Origin: Jeotgalibacillus proteolyticus | GTDB lineage: Bacteria; Bacillota; Bacilli; Bacillales; Jeotgalibacillaceae | Length of the DNA: 64,000 nt | Direction: 5' to 3' | Assembly: GCF_002926065.1 (NCBI RefSeq) | Contig: NZ_PREZ01000004.1 | Location: 248,001-312,000, forward strand | Shown here: piece after piece, positions 1 through 7,352 of the stretch | Position numbering within the stretch: position 1 is the stretch's first letter | How the letters are laid out: every line of letters begins with the position of its first letter | Program-made: the position numbers and the translations under genes | Notes under the pieces: generated by a model | What the model saw: only the letters and a program-made list of their open reading frames with translations | Databases searched by the model: none | Told to the model about the DNA's origin: nothing

Positions 1-26
1 ATCACTTACACCCTACTGTATGATGT

Positions 27-51
27 GCTCGTCCGATATAGAAGGACGAGC
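27..51 (-). terminator. Hairpin after the ResA-like gene
   Basis: An 8-bp perfect inverted repeat (GCTCGTCC / GGACGAGC) with a 9-nt loop lies just after the stop of the thioredoxin-like gene on the minus strand. The following minus-strand bases are not a clear T tract, so it is a weak terminator or an mRNA 3' stabilising hairpin. Confidence 0.45.
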
Positions 52-55
52 AGCT

Positions 56-619
56 TTATCCCTCCGTCTCTTTAATGAGCTGGTTTTTTGTTACAGGTCC
101 CATGATTTTTTCCTTGATATTTCCCTGCTCGTCAATAATGAAGGTGGTTGGTATGGTAAGGAGCTGATAGGCTTTTTGCGTTTGACCTTCACTGTCGAGC
201 AGGAGAGGAAAGGTAAGTCCGATTTCTTCTTTGAAGCTTTGTATTTTGTCTTCGCCGTGATCTTCTTTTGTTAAATTTATGCCAAGCAGCACTGTATTGG
301 GGTGATCCTTCACGTACTCTGTGTGGAAGGCCTGCAGCTCGGGCATTTCTTCACGACAGGGAGGACACCAGCTTGTCCAGAAGTTCAGGATAACCGTTTT
401 TCCGCGTAGTTCAGAAAGTTTGACCGTTTCTCCCTGTAGATTTTGCAGCGTGAAGTCTGGTGCTGGCGTAGCAATGTTCTTTGTTTCAGCCGGTTCAGCT
501 GTGACTGGAGTACTCCGTTCAAATCCTGGCTCATTGATTAAACCTCCGTTTGTTAGTAGTAGGTAGAATCCGAAACCTCCGACGAGAAGCGCCCATGTGC
601 CTGATCTCATCCATTTCAT
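56..619 (-). CDS. ResA/TlpA-like membrane-anchored thiol-disulfide oxidoreductase
   Basis: This 187-residue protein is a thioredoxin-fold oxidoreductase of the TlpA/ResA family. It has an N-terminal membrane anchor (about residues 6-25), a linker rich in Pro/Glu/Thr, and an AhpC/TSA-type domain with the redox motif WCPPC near residues 84-88. The conserved cis-Pro segment (TIPTTF) is also present. Family members face outward and reduce disulfides, for example in apocytochrome c haem sites, which fits the cytochrome c551 gene about 4 kb away; that link is inference. I chose the ATG at 619 because GAGG lies six bases upstream; an upstream TTG at 646 is possible. Its exact partner (ResA, StoA or another) cannot be told from sequence alone. 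Confidence 0.85.
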   Translation of the reverse strand: MKWMRSGTWALLVGGFGFYLLLTNGGLINEPGFERSTPVTAEPAETKNIATPAPDFTLQNLQGETVKLSELRGKTVILNFWTSWCPPCREEMPELQAFHTEYVKDHPNTVLLGINLTKEDHGEDKIQSFKEEIGLTFPLLLDSEGQTQKAYQLLTIPTTFIIDEQGNIKEKIMGPVTKNQLIKETEG

Positions 620-758
620 CACTTTCCTCAAGCCCCCTTTAAGCAAGTCCCATTGGAAAGAGTATACGTAGGAAAATGGAAAATAGAGCAGTGGTTTATA
701 AAGTTGTTTTTGGGATTGAATGTTATGAAGTTATGAGTGAATGCCTTTTAAGGAGGTC

Positions 759-880
759 GTTGATTTCCGTTTCAGGGGGATGCTTTCCGCGGGGCGGAAG
801 CTGAGCTAATTGGCTTCGCCAATGGATCTCAGCCTTTCCGCTTCATCCCGCAGGAGTCACCCCCTTCCACTTCAATCAAC
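759..880 (+). repeat. Intergenic palindromic repeat, copy R1 (GTTGATT-ended type)
   Basis: This is a 122-bp element with ends GTTGATT and AATCAAC. Nested arms are AGGGGG/CCCCCT, GCTGAG/CTCAGC and an apical stem ATTGGC/GCCAAT around TTC. The same layout with different arm sequences occurs at eight other sites in the window. Confidence 0.85.
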
Positions 881-1006
881 TTAGGAGTTGGAATAGTTTT
901 CGTTCTTTAAAGAGTGAATGGTATTGATTTAGAAGATATATCTATTTCACCTTTGTTAACTGGCTTTAATAATTGAAGTTATGGGTGAATACCTCTCAAG
1001 GGGGTC

Positions 1007-1128
1007 GTTGATTTCCGTTTCAGGGGGATGCTTTCCGCAGGGCGGAAGCTGAGCTAATTGGCTTCGCCAATGGATCTCAGCCTTTCCGCTTTATCCCGCA
1101 GGAGTCACCCCCTTCCACTTCAATCAAC
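1007..1128 (+). repeat. Intergenic palindromic repeat, copy R2 (GTTGATT-ended type)
   Basis: Near-identical to R1, exactly 248 bp downstream, with the same three nested stems. A few base changes (CGCAGGGCGG for CGCGGGGCGG; TTTATCCCGC for TTCATCCCGC) show the duplication is not brand new. Confidence 0.85.
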
Positions 1129-1262
1129 TTGGGAGATGGAGTAGTTTTCGTTCTTCAAAGGGTGAATGATAAGAATTTAGGAGCTTAGTCAATTTCTATT
1201 TAAACAATTTACCTTACTATCGGTTATAGAGAGTTATAGGTAAATGCCTTTTTAAAACATAC

Positions 1263-1291
1263 AAAAAGACCGCCAGTTTGGCGGTCTTTTG
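1263..1291 (-). terminator. Rho-independent terminator of the M23 hydrolase gene
   Basis: A stem AAAAGACCGCCA / TGGCGGTCTTTT with a 3-nt loop lies directly after the stop of the peptidase gene. It is followed by T residues on the minus strand. Confidence 0.85.
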
Positions 1292-1296
1292 ATTTA

Positions 1297-2769
1297 TTAG
1301 AATGAGATATATTTACGTGGGTTGACTGCGTTTGATTTTGATCCGTTCCATCCGCCTTCGTGAATTTCGAAGTGAAGGTGAGATCCGAATGAGTAGCCTG
1401 TGTTACCCATTCCGCCGATGTATTGTCCTTTTTCAACATATTGACCGGACGATACTGCAAGGCTGCTTAAGTGAGCGTATACTGAAGTAATTGTTTTACC
1501 GTTGATGTTATGTGTAATCATAACCCAGTTCCCGTATCCGCCGCTATTAAAGCCTGCTTCAACTACATATCCGCTTGCTGCAGCAACAATTGAAGTTCCA
1601 ACTGGTCCTGCTACATCAATTCCATAGTGGAAGCGTGGGCTTCCGTTTAATACGTCATAACCAAACTCAGATGTTGTGCGGCCAAAAGCCGGTACTGTCC
1701 AAGCTCCTGAGCTGACTGCCGGCTTTGGAGAAGCTGCAGGCGCTGATTGAGCTGGCGCTGGAGCCGGAGTTGAAGCCTGTGCTTTTGGCTGTGATGAAGA
1801 AGAGTTTGATGACTGTGCTGCTTGTGCAGAAGCCGCTTGTGCAGAAGCCGCTTGTGCAGAAGCTGCATCTGCTGCTGCTTTTGCTTCAGCTGCCGCTTTT
1901 GCTTCTGCCGCTGCAGCAGCTTCTGCTGCTTCACGCTGGCGTTTTTCTTCGGCTTGACGCTCTAATTCACGCTGGCGTGCAAGCTCTGCAAGACGTTCCT
2001 GCTCAGCCACAATACGGTTTTGAACATCAGCTGACATGTTCTGAAGCTCTCCATCCTTGTCCTGAAGCTTTTCTATTTCTTTTTCAAGCTCTTTTTGCTG
2101 CTCTTCAAGCTGTGCCATCAGGCTGCTTTTTTCTGCTTTTTGACCATCAAGATCTGCTTTTAATTGGTCAAGCTCTGCTTTTTGGTTTTCTAAAGCTGCA
2201 AGCTCTTCTTTTACTTGTGCTTCTTTTTCTTCAAGTGCTTTCTGATCACGAGCCTGTTCTTCCATGATTTGACGATCTGCTGCTACAAGTGTGTTAACCG
2301 CAGAGAATCTGTCGATAAAATCGCTGAAGCTTTCTGCTCCAAGCAGCACATCCATGTAGCTGACTGTTCCGCCGCTAACTTGAATAGCGCGTGCACGCTC
2401 TTCAAGAAGAGCTGTACGTTCTTCAATCTTTTTAATTAGAATTTCAATCTCTTCACGAAGCGCATCGATGGTAGCATTTGTTTCATCAATTTTCTTAGAA
2501 ACACTTTCAATATCAGCAGTTGTTTTTGAGATCTTTTTATCTAGCTCTACGATTTGAGCAGTTGTTTTTTCCTGCTCGCTAATTACATTTTCAATGTTTT
2601 TGTTTTTAGAGGAAATTTCCCCTCCAACTTTTTCACGCTGCTGCTGAAGCTCCTGTTGTTTTTGTTCTAATTCATTTAGTGATTCCGCAGAAGCAGTACC
2701 TGAAATGACTGGCAGGCTTCCAAAAATTAATGCTGAAGTAATCGACAAGCTTAGTAAAGACTTTTTCAC
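1297..2769 (-). CDS. Secreted coiled-coil M23 murein endopeptidase (EnvC/PcsB-like), FtsEX partner
   Basis: The 490-residue product has a signal peptide ending near TASA, a long coiled-coil region (about residues 30-280, rich in Glu/Gln/Lys), an Ala-rich low-complexity linker, and a C-terminal M23 domain. The M23 zinc motifs are visible as FHYGID and HLHFE. The family cuts peptidoglycan cross-bridges or activates amidases, and its coiled-coil N-terminus is a known contact of FtsX; the gene directly follows ftsX on the same strand. The start is the GTG at 2769, preceded by GAAGGGAG at good spacing; an upstream ATG at 2796 lacks such a site. B. subtilis uses CwlO with FtsEX, so this neighbour is the likely equivalent here, by inference. 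Confidence 0.88.
   Translation of the reverse strand: MKKSLLSLSITSALIFGSLPVISGTASAESLNELEQKQQELQQQREKVGGEISSKNKNIENVISEQEKTTAQIVELDKKISKTTADIESVSKKIDETNATIDALREEIEILIKKIEERTALLEERARAIQVSGGTVSYMDVLLGAESFSDFIDRFSAVNTLVAADRQIMEEQARDQKALEEKEAQVKEELAALENQKAELDQLKADLDGQKAEKSSLMAQLEEQQKELEKEIEKLQDKDGELQNMSADVQNRIVAEQERLAELARQRELERQAEEKRQREAAEAAAAAEAKAAAEAKAAADAASAQAASAQAASAQAAQSSNSSSSQPKAQASTPAPAPAQSAPAASPKPAVSSGAWTVPAFGRTTSEFGYDVLNGSPRFHYGIDVAGPVGTSIVAAASGYVVEAGFNSGGYGNWVMITHNINGKTITSVYAHLSSLAVSSGQYVEKGQYIGGMGNTGYSFGSHLHFEIHEGGWNGSKSNAVNPRKYISF
1820..1864 (-). repeat. Three tandem 15-bp units in the Ala-rich linker
   Basis: Three in-frame copies of a 15-bp unit (+ strand GCTTGTGCAGAAGCC) encode a repeated AQAAS-type pentapeptide between the coiled coil and M23 domain. 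Copy number could vary by slippage without breaking the frame. Confidence 0.8.
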
Positions 2770-2822
2770 AATATGTTCTCCCTTCGAATCTAGCATCCGT
2801 TTATTTTATCGTTCTAAAACTC

Positions 2823-3707
2823 TTAAACTCTTAAGAATTTACGTACGGACATGAAGCTTCCCCAAGCTCCAATTAAGATGCCCATTAGTAGAATAAGTGC
2901 GTTTATTTGATAGATAAAGGGGGTAAATTCCAATATCTGAATAAACGAATTTTCAAGCCTTGGCTGCATAAATTCATATACGTTGTAATAAAGCACTGAA
3001 ACAGCAGCAATTGGCAGAATGGCACCAATTAAACCAAGCCAGATTCCTTCCAGCAGGAATGGAATGCGGACAAACCAGTTTGATGCTCCTACAAGTTTCA
3101 TAATCTCAATTTCTTTTCTTCTTGCAACTATCGTAATTTTAATCGTGTTTGAAATTAAGAACATTGCGGTGAAGAGAAGACCGAAGATAAGAACAGCTCC
3201 GACATTTCGACTGATTTCCAATGTTTCGAACAGCTGATCGATTTTGCCTTTCCCGTACTCAACTGCCGCGATATTTTCATAAGTTTGAATTTGTGTCGCG
3301 AGTCGTTCGGTTTGTCGAGGGTCCGTGGCTTTTACGATAAATTTATCTCTTAATGGATTGTTTTGTTCAAACAACGCCATTTCTTCGCCGAAGCTATCGA
3401 TCAAACTTGTTAACTCTTCTTCTTTAGATGAATACACAACAGATTCAACACCTGATAAATCACTTATTTCATCTTCAAGTGACTGGATCGTTTCCTGCTC
3501 TGCTTCTATTTCTATATAAACGTTCATTTCAACGTCATTTTCAATATCTGTTGCAGCTTTGTTCATGTTCAGCATCAGTGCTGTAAATACACCAACCAGT
3601 AAAAGCGTTACAGTGACGGCACTGACAGATGCAAATGTCATCCAGCCATTTCGCACTAAACTTTTGAAGCTTTCCCTAAAATGCCTTGATACTGTTCTAG
3701 CCTTCAT
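2823..3707 (-). CDS. ftsX: Cell division ABC transporter permease FtsX
   Basis: A 294-residue FtsX: cytoplasmic N-terminus, a first membrane segment near residues 24-45, an extracellular domain of about 120 residues, then three more membrane helices with the conserved cytoplasmic segment RRKEIEIMKLVGAS. FtsX with FtsE forms a non-transporting ABC complex that uses ATP cycles to switch on extracellular murein hydrolases. The start at 3707 has GAGGGGAG seven bases upstream and overlaps the end of ftsE, showing translational coupling; the ATG at 3713 is too close to that site. The next gene downstream encodes the likely hydrolase partner. Confidence 0.95.
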   Translation of the reverse strand: MKARTVSRHFRESFKSLVRNGWMTFASVSAVTVTLLLVGVFTALMLNMNKAATDIENDVEMNVYIEIEAEQETIQSLEDEISDLSGVESVVYSSKEEELTSLIDSFGEEMALFEQNNPLRDKFIVKATDPRQTERLATQIQTYENIAAVEYGKGKIDQLFETLEISRNVGAVLIFGLLFTAMFLISNTIKITIVARRKEIEIMKLVGASNWFVRIPFLLEGIWLGLIGAILPIAAVSVLYYNVYEFMQPRLENSFIQILEFTPFIYQINALILLMGILIGAWGSFMSVRKFLRV

Positions 3708-4383
3708 AACCATACTCCCCTCGCTGCTCGTCCCGCACGATTAAACCATTCTCAATCGCGATGACACGGTGACGAATCGTGTTGACTATTTCACGGTTAT
3801 GTGTGGCCATAACAATAGTTGTTCCTCTTGAATTAATTTCTTCGAATAGATTCATAATTTCCCATGACGTCTCCGGATCAAGATTACCAGTTGGCTCGTC
3901 GGCTATAACAATTTTTGGCCGGTTTGCAATTGAGCGTGCAATGGATATACGCTGCTGTTCTCCTCCGGAAAGCTCATCGGGCATCATGCGGGCTTTATGC
4001 TTTAACCCTACAAGATCGAGAACTTCCATTACTCTATCTTTAATAATCTTTGGTGGCTCTTCAATTACTTCTAAAGCGAATGCGACGTTTTCAAAGACGG
4101 TTAAACGATTTAACAGCTTAAAATCCTGAAAGACGACTCCGATGTTTCGGCGGAGAAACGGCACTCTTTTTCTTTTTAATGGACCAACGTCTACATTATT
4201 TACGAGAATAGAACCTTTAGTGGGTTTTTCCTCGCGGTACATCATTTTAATAAATGTAGTTTTTCCGGCACCACTGGGACCAACGACATAAACAAATTCA
4301 CCTGGGTTGATCGTTACATTAAGACCGTTCGCAGCCATAACGCCATTTGAATACTTTTTATATACCTGCTTCATTTGGATCAT
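3697..4383 (-). CDS. ftsE: Cell division ATP-binding protein FtsE
   Basis: A 228-residue ABC ATPase with Walker A GPSGAGKTT (residues 35-43), Q-loop, signature LSGGEQQR, and Walker B VIADEPT. The size and the N-terminal MIQMKQVYKKY pattern are those of FtsE. It powers FtsX and so controls wall hydrolysis at elongation or division sites. Its 3' end overlaps ftsX, and the order ftsE-ftsX-M23 hydrolase runs on one strand. The upstream 270 bp up to cccB should hold its promoter, but I see no confident match. Confidence 0.95.
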   Translation of the reverse strand: MIQMKQVYKKYSNGVMAANGLNVTINPGEFVYVVGPSGAGKTTFIKMMYREEKPTKGSILVNNVDVGPLKRKRVPFLRRNIGVVFQDFKLLNRLTVFENVAFALEVIEEPPKIIKDRVMEVLDLVGLKHKARMMPDELSGGEQQRISIARSIANRPKIVIADEPTGNLDPETSWEIMNLFEEINSRGTTIVMATHNREIVNTIRHRVIAIENGLIVRDEQRGEYGYEG

Positions 4384-4606
4384 TTTGTATACTCACCTAA
4401 TCTTAAAATTTGATCTTGCTGGTTTCTCAGAGGTGTAAATCGACAGTAATTATTCCCTACTAAAAAATATGTAGAATGGGAGTAAACAGCTATTGTCTAA
4501 ATACGGTGGATACACTCGAATTTTTGCTACACGAGTATTATAACTATTCTAAACTAGTTTGTTAACGACTTTTATATTACATTTATATTTCTTTAGTGAA
4601 ACAAAA

Positions 4607-4643
4607 AAAGAAACTTTTTCCATTTAAAGAAAAAGTCTCCTTT
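4607..4643 (-). terminator. Terminator after cccB
   Basis: Stem GACTTTTTC / GAAAAAGTT with an 8-nt loop, followed on the minus strand by TTTCTTTTTTTG. It separates cccB from ftsE. The remaining spacer to 4384 is AT-rich with no further structure that I can name. Confidence 0.75.
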
Positions 4644-4653
4644 AACTTTTTTC

Positions 4654-4965
4654 TTATTCATGCTCAGAAAGCCACTGTGCAACTGCTTCTGCGCGTTCAC
4701 CCTTTAACATCCCACCTGGCATTCTTCCCTGGCCATTCTCAATAACATCCAAAATTTCTTCATAGCTTTTTTGAGAACCTATATTTGCTAACGGGGGAGC
4801 ACTGGAGCCTTCCAGATTTCCTCCATGACAGCTTGAACATTTCCCCATATAAAGTTTCTCAGGGTCCAGCTGCTCCGCTGAAGAATCAGAGCTTTCTGTA
4901 TCTCCGCCGCCACAGGCAGCTAAAAGAAGAGTACTTAATAAAAAACCTGACAGAATTTTTTTCAT
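4654..4965 (-). CDS. cccB: Cytochrome c551 lipoprotein
   Basis: A 103-residue lipoprotein: lipobox LAAC (Cys18), a Gly/Asp/Ser linker, then a class I cytochrome c domain with the haem motif CSSCH (residues 43-47) and a downstream Met in the GRMPGGM segment as candidate sixth ligand. It carries electrons on the outer face of the membrane to a terminal oxidase. In B. subtilis cccB also lies beside ftsEX, which supports the name. The GAGGTGAAGAA before the ATG is a good ribosome binding site. Confidence 0.92.
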   Translation of the reverse strand: MKKILSGFLLSTLLLAACGGGDTESSDSSAEQLDPEKLYMGKCSSCHGGNLEGSSAPPLANIGSQKSYEEILDVIENGQGRMPGGMLKGERAEAVAQWLSEHE

Positions 4966-5023
4966 TTCTTCACCTCATCCATACCTGAAGATTCTTTCAT
5001 CCACTTATCAGTATACCAAAAAA

Positions 5024-5905
5024 TCATGCTCTCTTAAAACCTTCTCCTAAAACCTCTGAAGCGTCGCTTACAATTACAAATGCGTGAGGGTCAATTCTCT
5101 TCACCACATTTTTAAGCTTGGAGAATTCTGTTTGGTCAATCACACACATTAAAATCGGTCTTTCGTGATCAGTATACCCTCCGTGAGCTGAAAGCTTTGT
5201 AACTCCACGGTCCACTTCTTCAAAGATCGCCTGGCTGATTTGCTCCTGGCGATTGGTAATAATATAAATCATCTTTGAACGTCCAAAGCCTATTTGAACT
5301 AAATCGATCGTTTTACTCGTAACATATAGACCGATCATTGCATATAGCCCGTACTCAATTTCAAATACAATCGCAGCTGATATAACAATCAATCCATCAA
5401 TTATCGCAACACAAGTGCCCAGACCAAGCCCTGAATATTTATGAATAATTTGAGCTGCAAGATCTGTTCCGCCAGTAGATGCTTTACCTCTGAACACAAT
5501 ACCAAGGCCAATCCCGACGCCGATACCGCCAAAGAGAGCACCAAGCAAAGGGTCATTAGTCGCCGGCTCCCAGCCCTCTGTTAAAAAGACGGCAAAAGGC
5601 AGGAAAAACGAGCCTACAGCAGTTTTTATTCCAAATTGAAAGCCCAGAAAAATCAGACCGGATATAAACAGCGGTATATTAAATGCAAGCTGAACGAGAG
5701 AAGGTCTCCATTCAAACAGTCCATACAAAATGGTACTGATCCCGCTCACTCCCCCTGAAGCAACTCCATTGGGAAGGAGGAATACATTAAACGCAATTGC
5801 GACAAAAACCGAACCGATGATAATAAAAAGATAATCTAAAATAGAGTCCCTTACCGTGGACTGTGAACGCTGAGCATTCCTGTTTCTTTTTTTCATAACT
5901 ACCAT
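5024..5905 (-). CDS. yvjA: YitT/YvjA family membrane protein
   Basis: A 293-residue protein of the YitT family: five or six membrane helices (about residues 28-205) with the conserved NVFLLPNGVASGG segment, then a C-terminal DUF2179 domain (about 215-285) that is a ferredoxin-like fold. The molecular role of the family is not established. In B. subtilis yvjA is a neighbour of cccB and prfB, as here. GGAAGG lies five to six bases before the ATG at 5905; an internal ATG (MKKRN) three codons in is the alternative. Confidence 0.85.
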   Translation of the reverse strand: MVVMKKRNRNAQRSQSTVRDSILDYLFIIIGSVFVAIAFNVFLLPNGVASGGVSGISTILYGLFEWRPSLVQLAFNIPLFISGLIFLGFQFGIKTAVGSFFLPFAVFLTEGWEPATNDPLLGALFGGIGVGIGLGIVFRGKASTGGTDLAAQIIHKYSGLGLGTCVAIIDGLIVISAAIVFEIEYGLYAMIGLYVTSKTIDLVQIGFGRSKMIYIITNRQEQISQAIFEEVDRGVTKLSAHGGYTDHERPILMCVIDQTEFSKLKNVVKRIDPHAFVIVSDASEVLGEGFKRA

Positions 5906-6062
5906 TCAATCCTTCCACGTGTTTGATGCCATTTCTTCTTAGCCGTTTGAGAGTATAGCATGAAAGGCGATTTATGTGAATATCAGTAAAATAGAGCGGC
6001 ACTGTGGTAAAGGAGTAAAGGCTGGAAGGATGAGTTAATTTCTATGCTTTTCTCAAAAAAAT

Positions 6063-6100
6063 CCTTCCACGAAATGAATATATGTCCATTTCGTGGAAGG
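6063..6100 (-). terminator. Strong terminator after prfB
   Basis: A perfect 14-bp stem CCTTCCACGAAATG / CATTTCGTGGAAGG with a 10-nt loop, followed by seven T residues on the minus strand. Confidence 0.9.
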
Positions 6101-6164
6101 AGTAATTTCACAGTGTTTGAAAAATGTATATTTATTTGTGCTTATATATAATAGAAGGAAAAAT

Positions 6165-7269
6165 TTATTGGTTCAGTCGTGAACGTAAATATGCATTGAT
6201 AAATGGATCTAATTCCCCGTCCATTACACCCTGTACGTTCCCGGATTCCGTACTTGTCCGGTGATCCTTTACCATTGAATAAGGGTGGAAAACATATGAG
6301 CGGATCTGGCTGCCCCAGCCAATTTCTTTTTGTTCCCCGCGTATATCAGCAAGCTTTTGCTCCTGTTCTTCAATGCGCAGCTGATAAAGCTTTGATTTAA
6401 GCATTTTCATAGCATGATCGCGGTTTTTGATCTGGGAGCGCTCTGACTGACAGGAAACGACTGTATTTGTTGGCAAGTGAGTAATCCGCACGGCAGAGTC
6501 TGTCGTATTAATATGCTGACCTCCAGCTCCACTCGCACGATACGTATCAATTTTCAGGTCCTCTGTACGAATATCAATCTCAATTTCATCGTTAAACTCC
6601 GGCATAATATCACAGGATACGAAAGAAGTATGTCGCCGTCCTGAAGAGTCAAACGGCGAGATTCGTACAAGACGGTGTACACCTTTTTCGGCTTTTAGAT
6701 AGCCATAAGCGTTATGCCCTTTAAAAAGCAAGGTAACACTTTTGATTCCCGCCTCGTCTCCAGGCAGATAATCAAGCGTCTCCACTTTAAAGCCGCGTTT
6801 TTCTCCCCAGCGGGTATACATACGCAGCAGCATAGAGCCCCAATCCTGAGATTCCGTTCCGCCGGCTCCAGGGTGTAGCTCTAAAATTGCATTGTTTTTA
6901 TCGTAGGGTTCGCTGAGCAGCAGCTGGAGTTCGAACTCATCGAGTGATTTCATAAATTCCTTCATTTCTGCTACCATATCTTTTTCAAGCTCAGCGTCAG
7001 GCTCATCCTTTAACAGTTCATGCGTTAATTCAAGATTCTCCTGTGTTTCAAGTAGATCCCGGTAGCCATGTACCGTTTCTTTTAACGCATTTAACTCGTT
7101 AATGACTCCTTGAGCTTTTTGCTGATCATCCCAGAAATTCGGTTCAACCATCCGTTCATCAATTTCTGCGATTTGAGCTTCCTTGTTATCTAAGTCAAAG
7201 AGACCCCCTGAAGTCCGCTAAAACCTTAGCTGTTCTCTCTAACTCTGCTTTTACTTCAAACATTTCCAT
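6165..7269 (-). CDS. prfB: Peptide chain release factor 2, with programmed +1 frameshift
   Basis: Release factor 2 reads UAA and UGA stops. The gene is in two frames: 24 codons from the ATG at 7269 to CTT at 7198, then an in-frame TGA (7197-7195), and the rest of the protein in the +1 frame from GAC at 7196. The slip site is AGGGGGTCTCTTTGAC, with the internal Shine-Dalgarno-like AGGGGG. The full product is 367 residues. Visible motifs are HPGAGG, the SPF stop-codon anticodon element and the GGQ peptidyl hydrolysis motif. The frameshift gives autoregulation: low RF2 slows stop reading and favours the shift. prfB follows secA on the same strand. Confidence 0.97.
7194..7209 (-). promoter_or_regulatory. 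prfB: prfB programmed +1 frameshift signal
   Basis: On the minus strand the order is AGGGGG, three bases, CTT, TGA, C. This is the classical RF2 recoding signal: internal Shine-Dalgarno, slippery CUU and stop UGA followed by C. Confidence 0.95.
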
Positions 7270-7309
7270 TTCGATATCCACCTTATAAACTTATTTTTTT
7301 CAGAAGAAA

Positions 7310-7338
7310 GCTGACCCGGTCAACAGGCCCGGGTCAGC
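7310..7338 (-). terminator. Hairpin between secA and prfB
   Basis: Stem GCTGACCCGG / CCGGGTCAGC with a 9-nt loop, followed by TTTCTTC on the minus strand. It may be a partial terminator of secA upstream of prfB. Confidence 0.65.
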
Positions 7339-7352
7339 CAAAACAGGGAGGC

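Larger units (their letters stand above)
727..1222. repeat. Two-unit tandem duplication (period 248 bp) carrying palindromic repeats
   Basis: The stretch from about 727 to 974 is repeated at about 975 to 1222, and a decayed third start is seen near 1229-1245 (GAGTTATAGG, AAATGCCTTTT). Each unit holds one 122-bp palindromic repeat plus similar flanking DNA on both sides, so the duplication copied flanks as well as the element. There is no gene in 650-1296. Confidence 0.75.

Noticed and set aside
727-1222. A CRISPR array from repeated units
   Set aside because: Only two units with 122-bp palindromes and 126-bp spacers that are themselves similar; no cas genes.
1725-2267. A long open frame opposite the M23 hydrolase coiled-coil region
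   Set aside because: Leu/Gln-rich antisense shadow of low-complexity coding DNA, without a ribosome binding site.
6165-7151. prfB read as starting at 7151 or as a broken gene because of the in-frame TGA
   Set aside because: The exact recoding signal and the conserved N-terminal 24 codons show a programmed frameshift, not a mutation.
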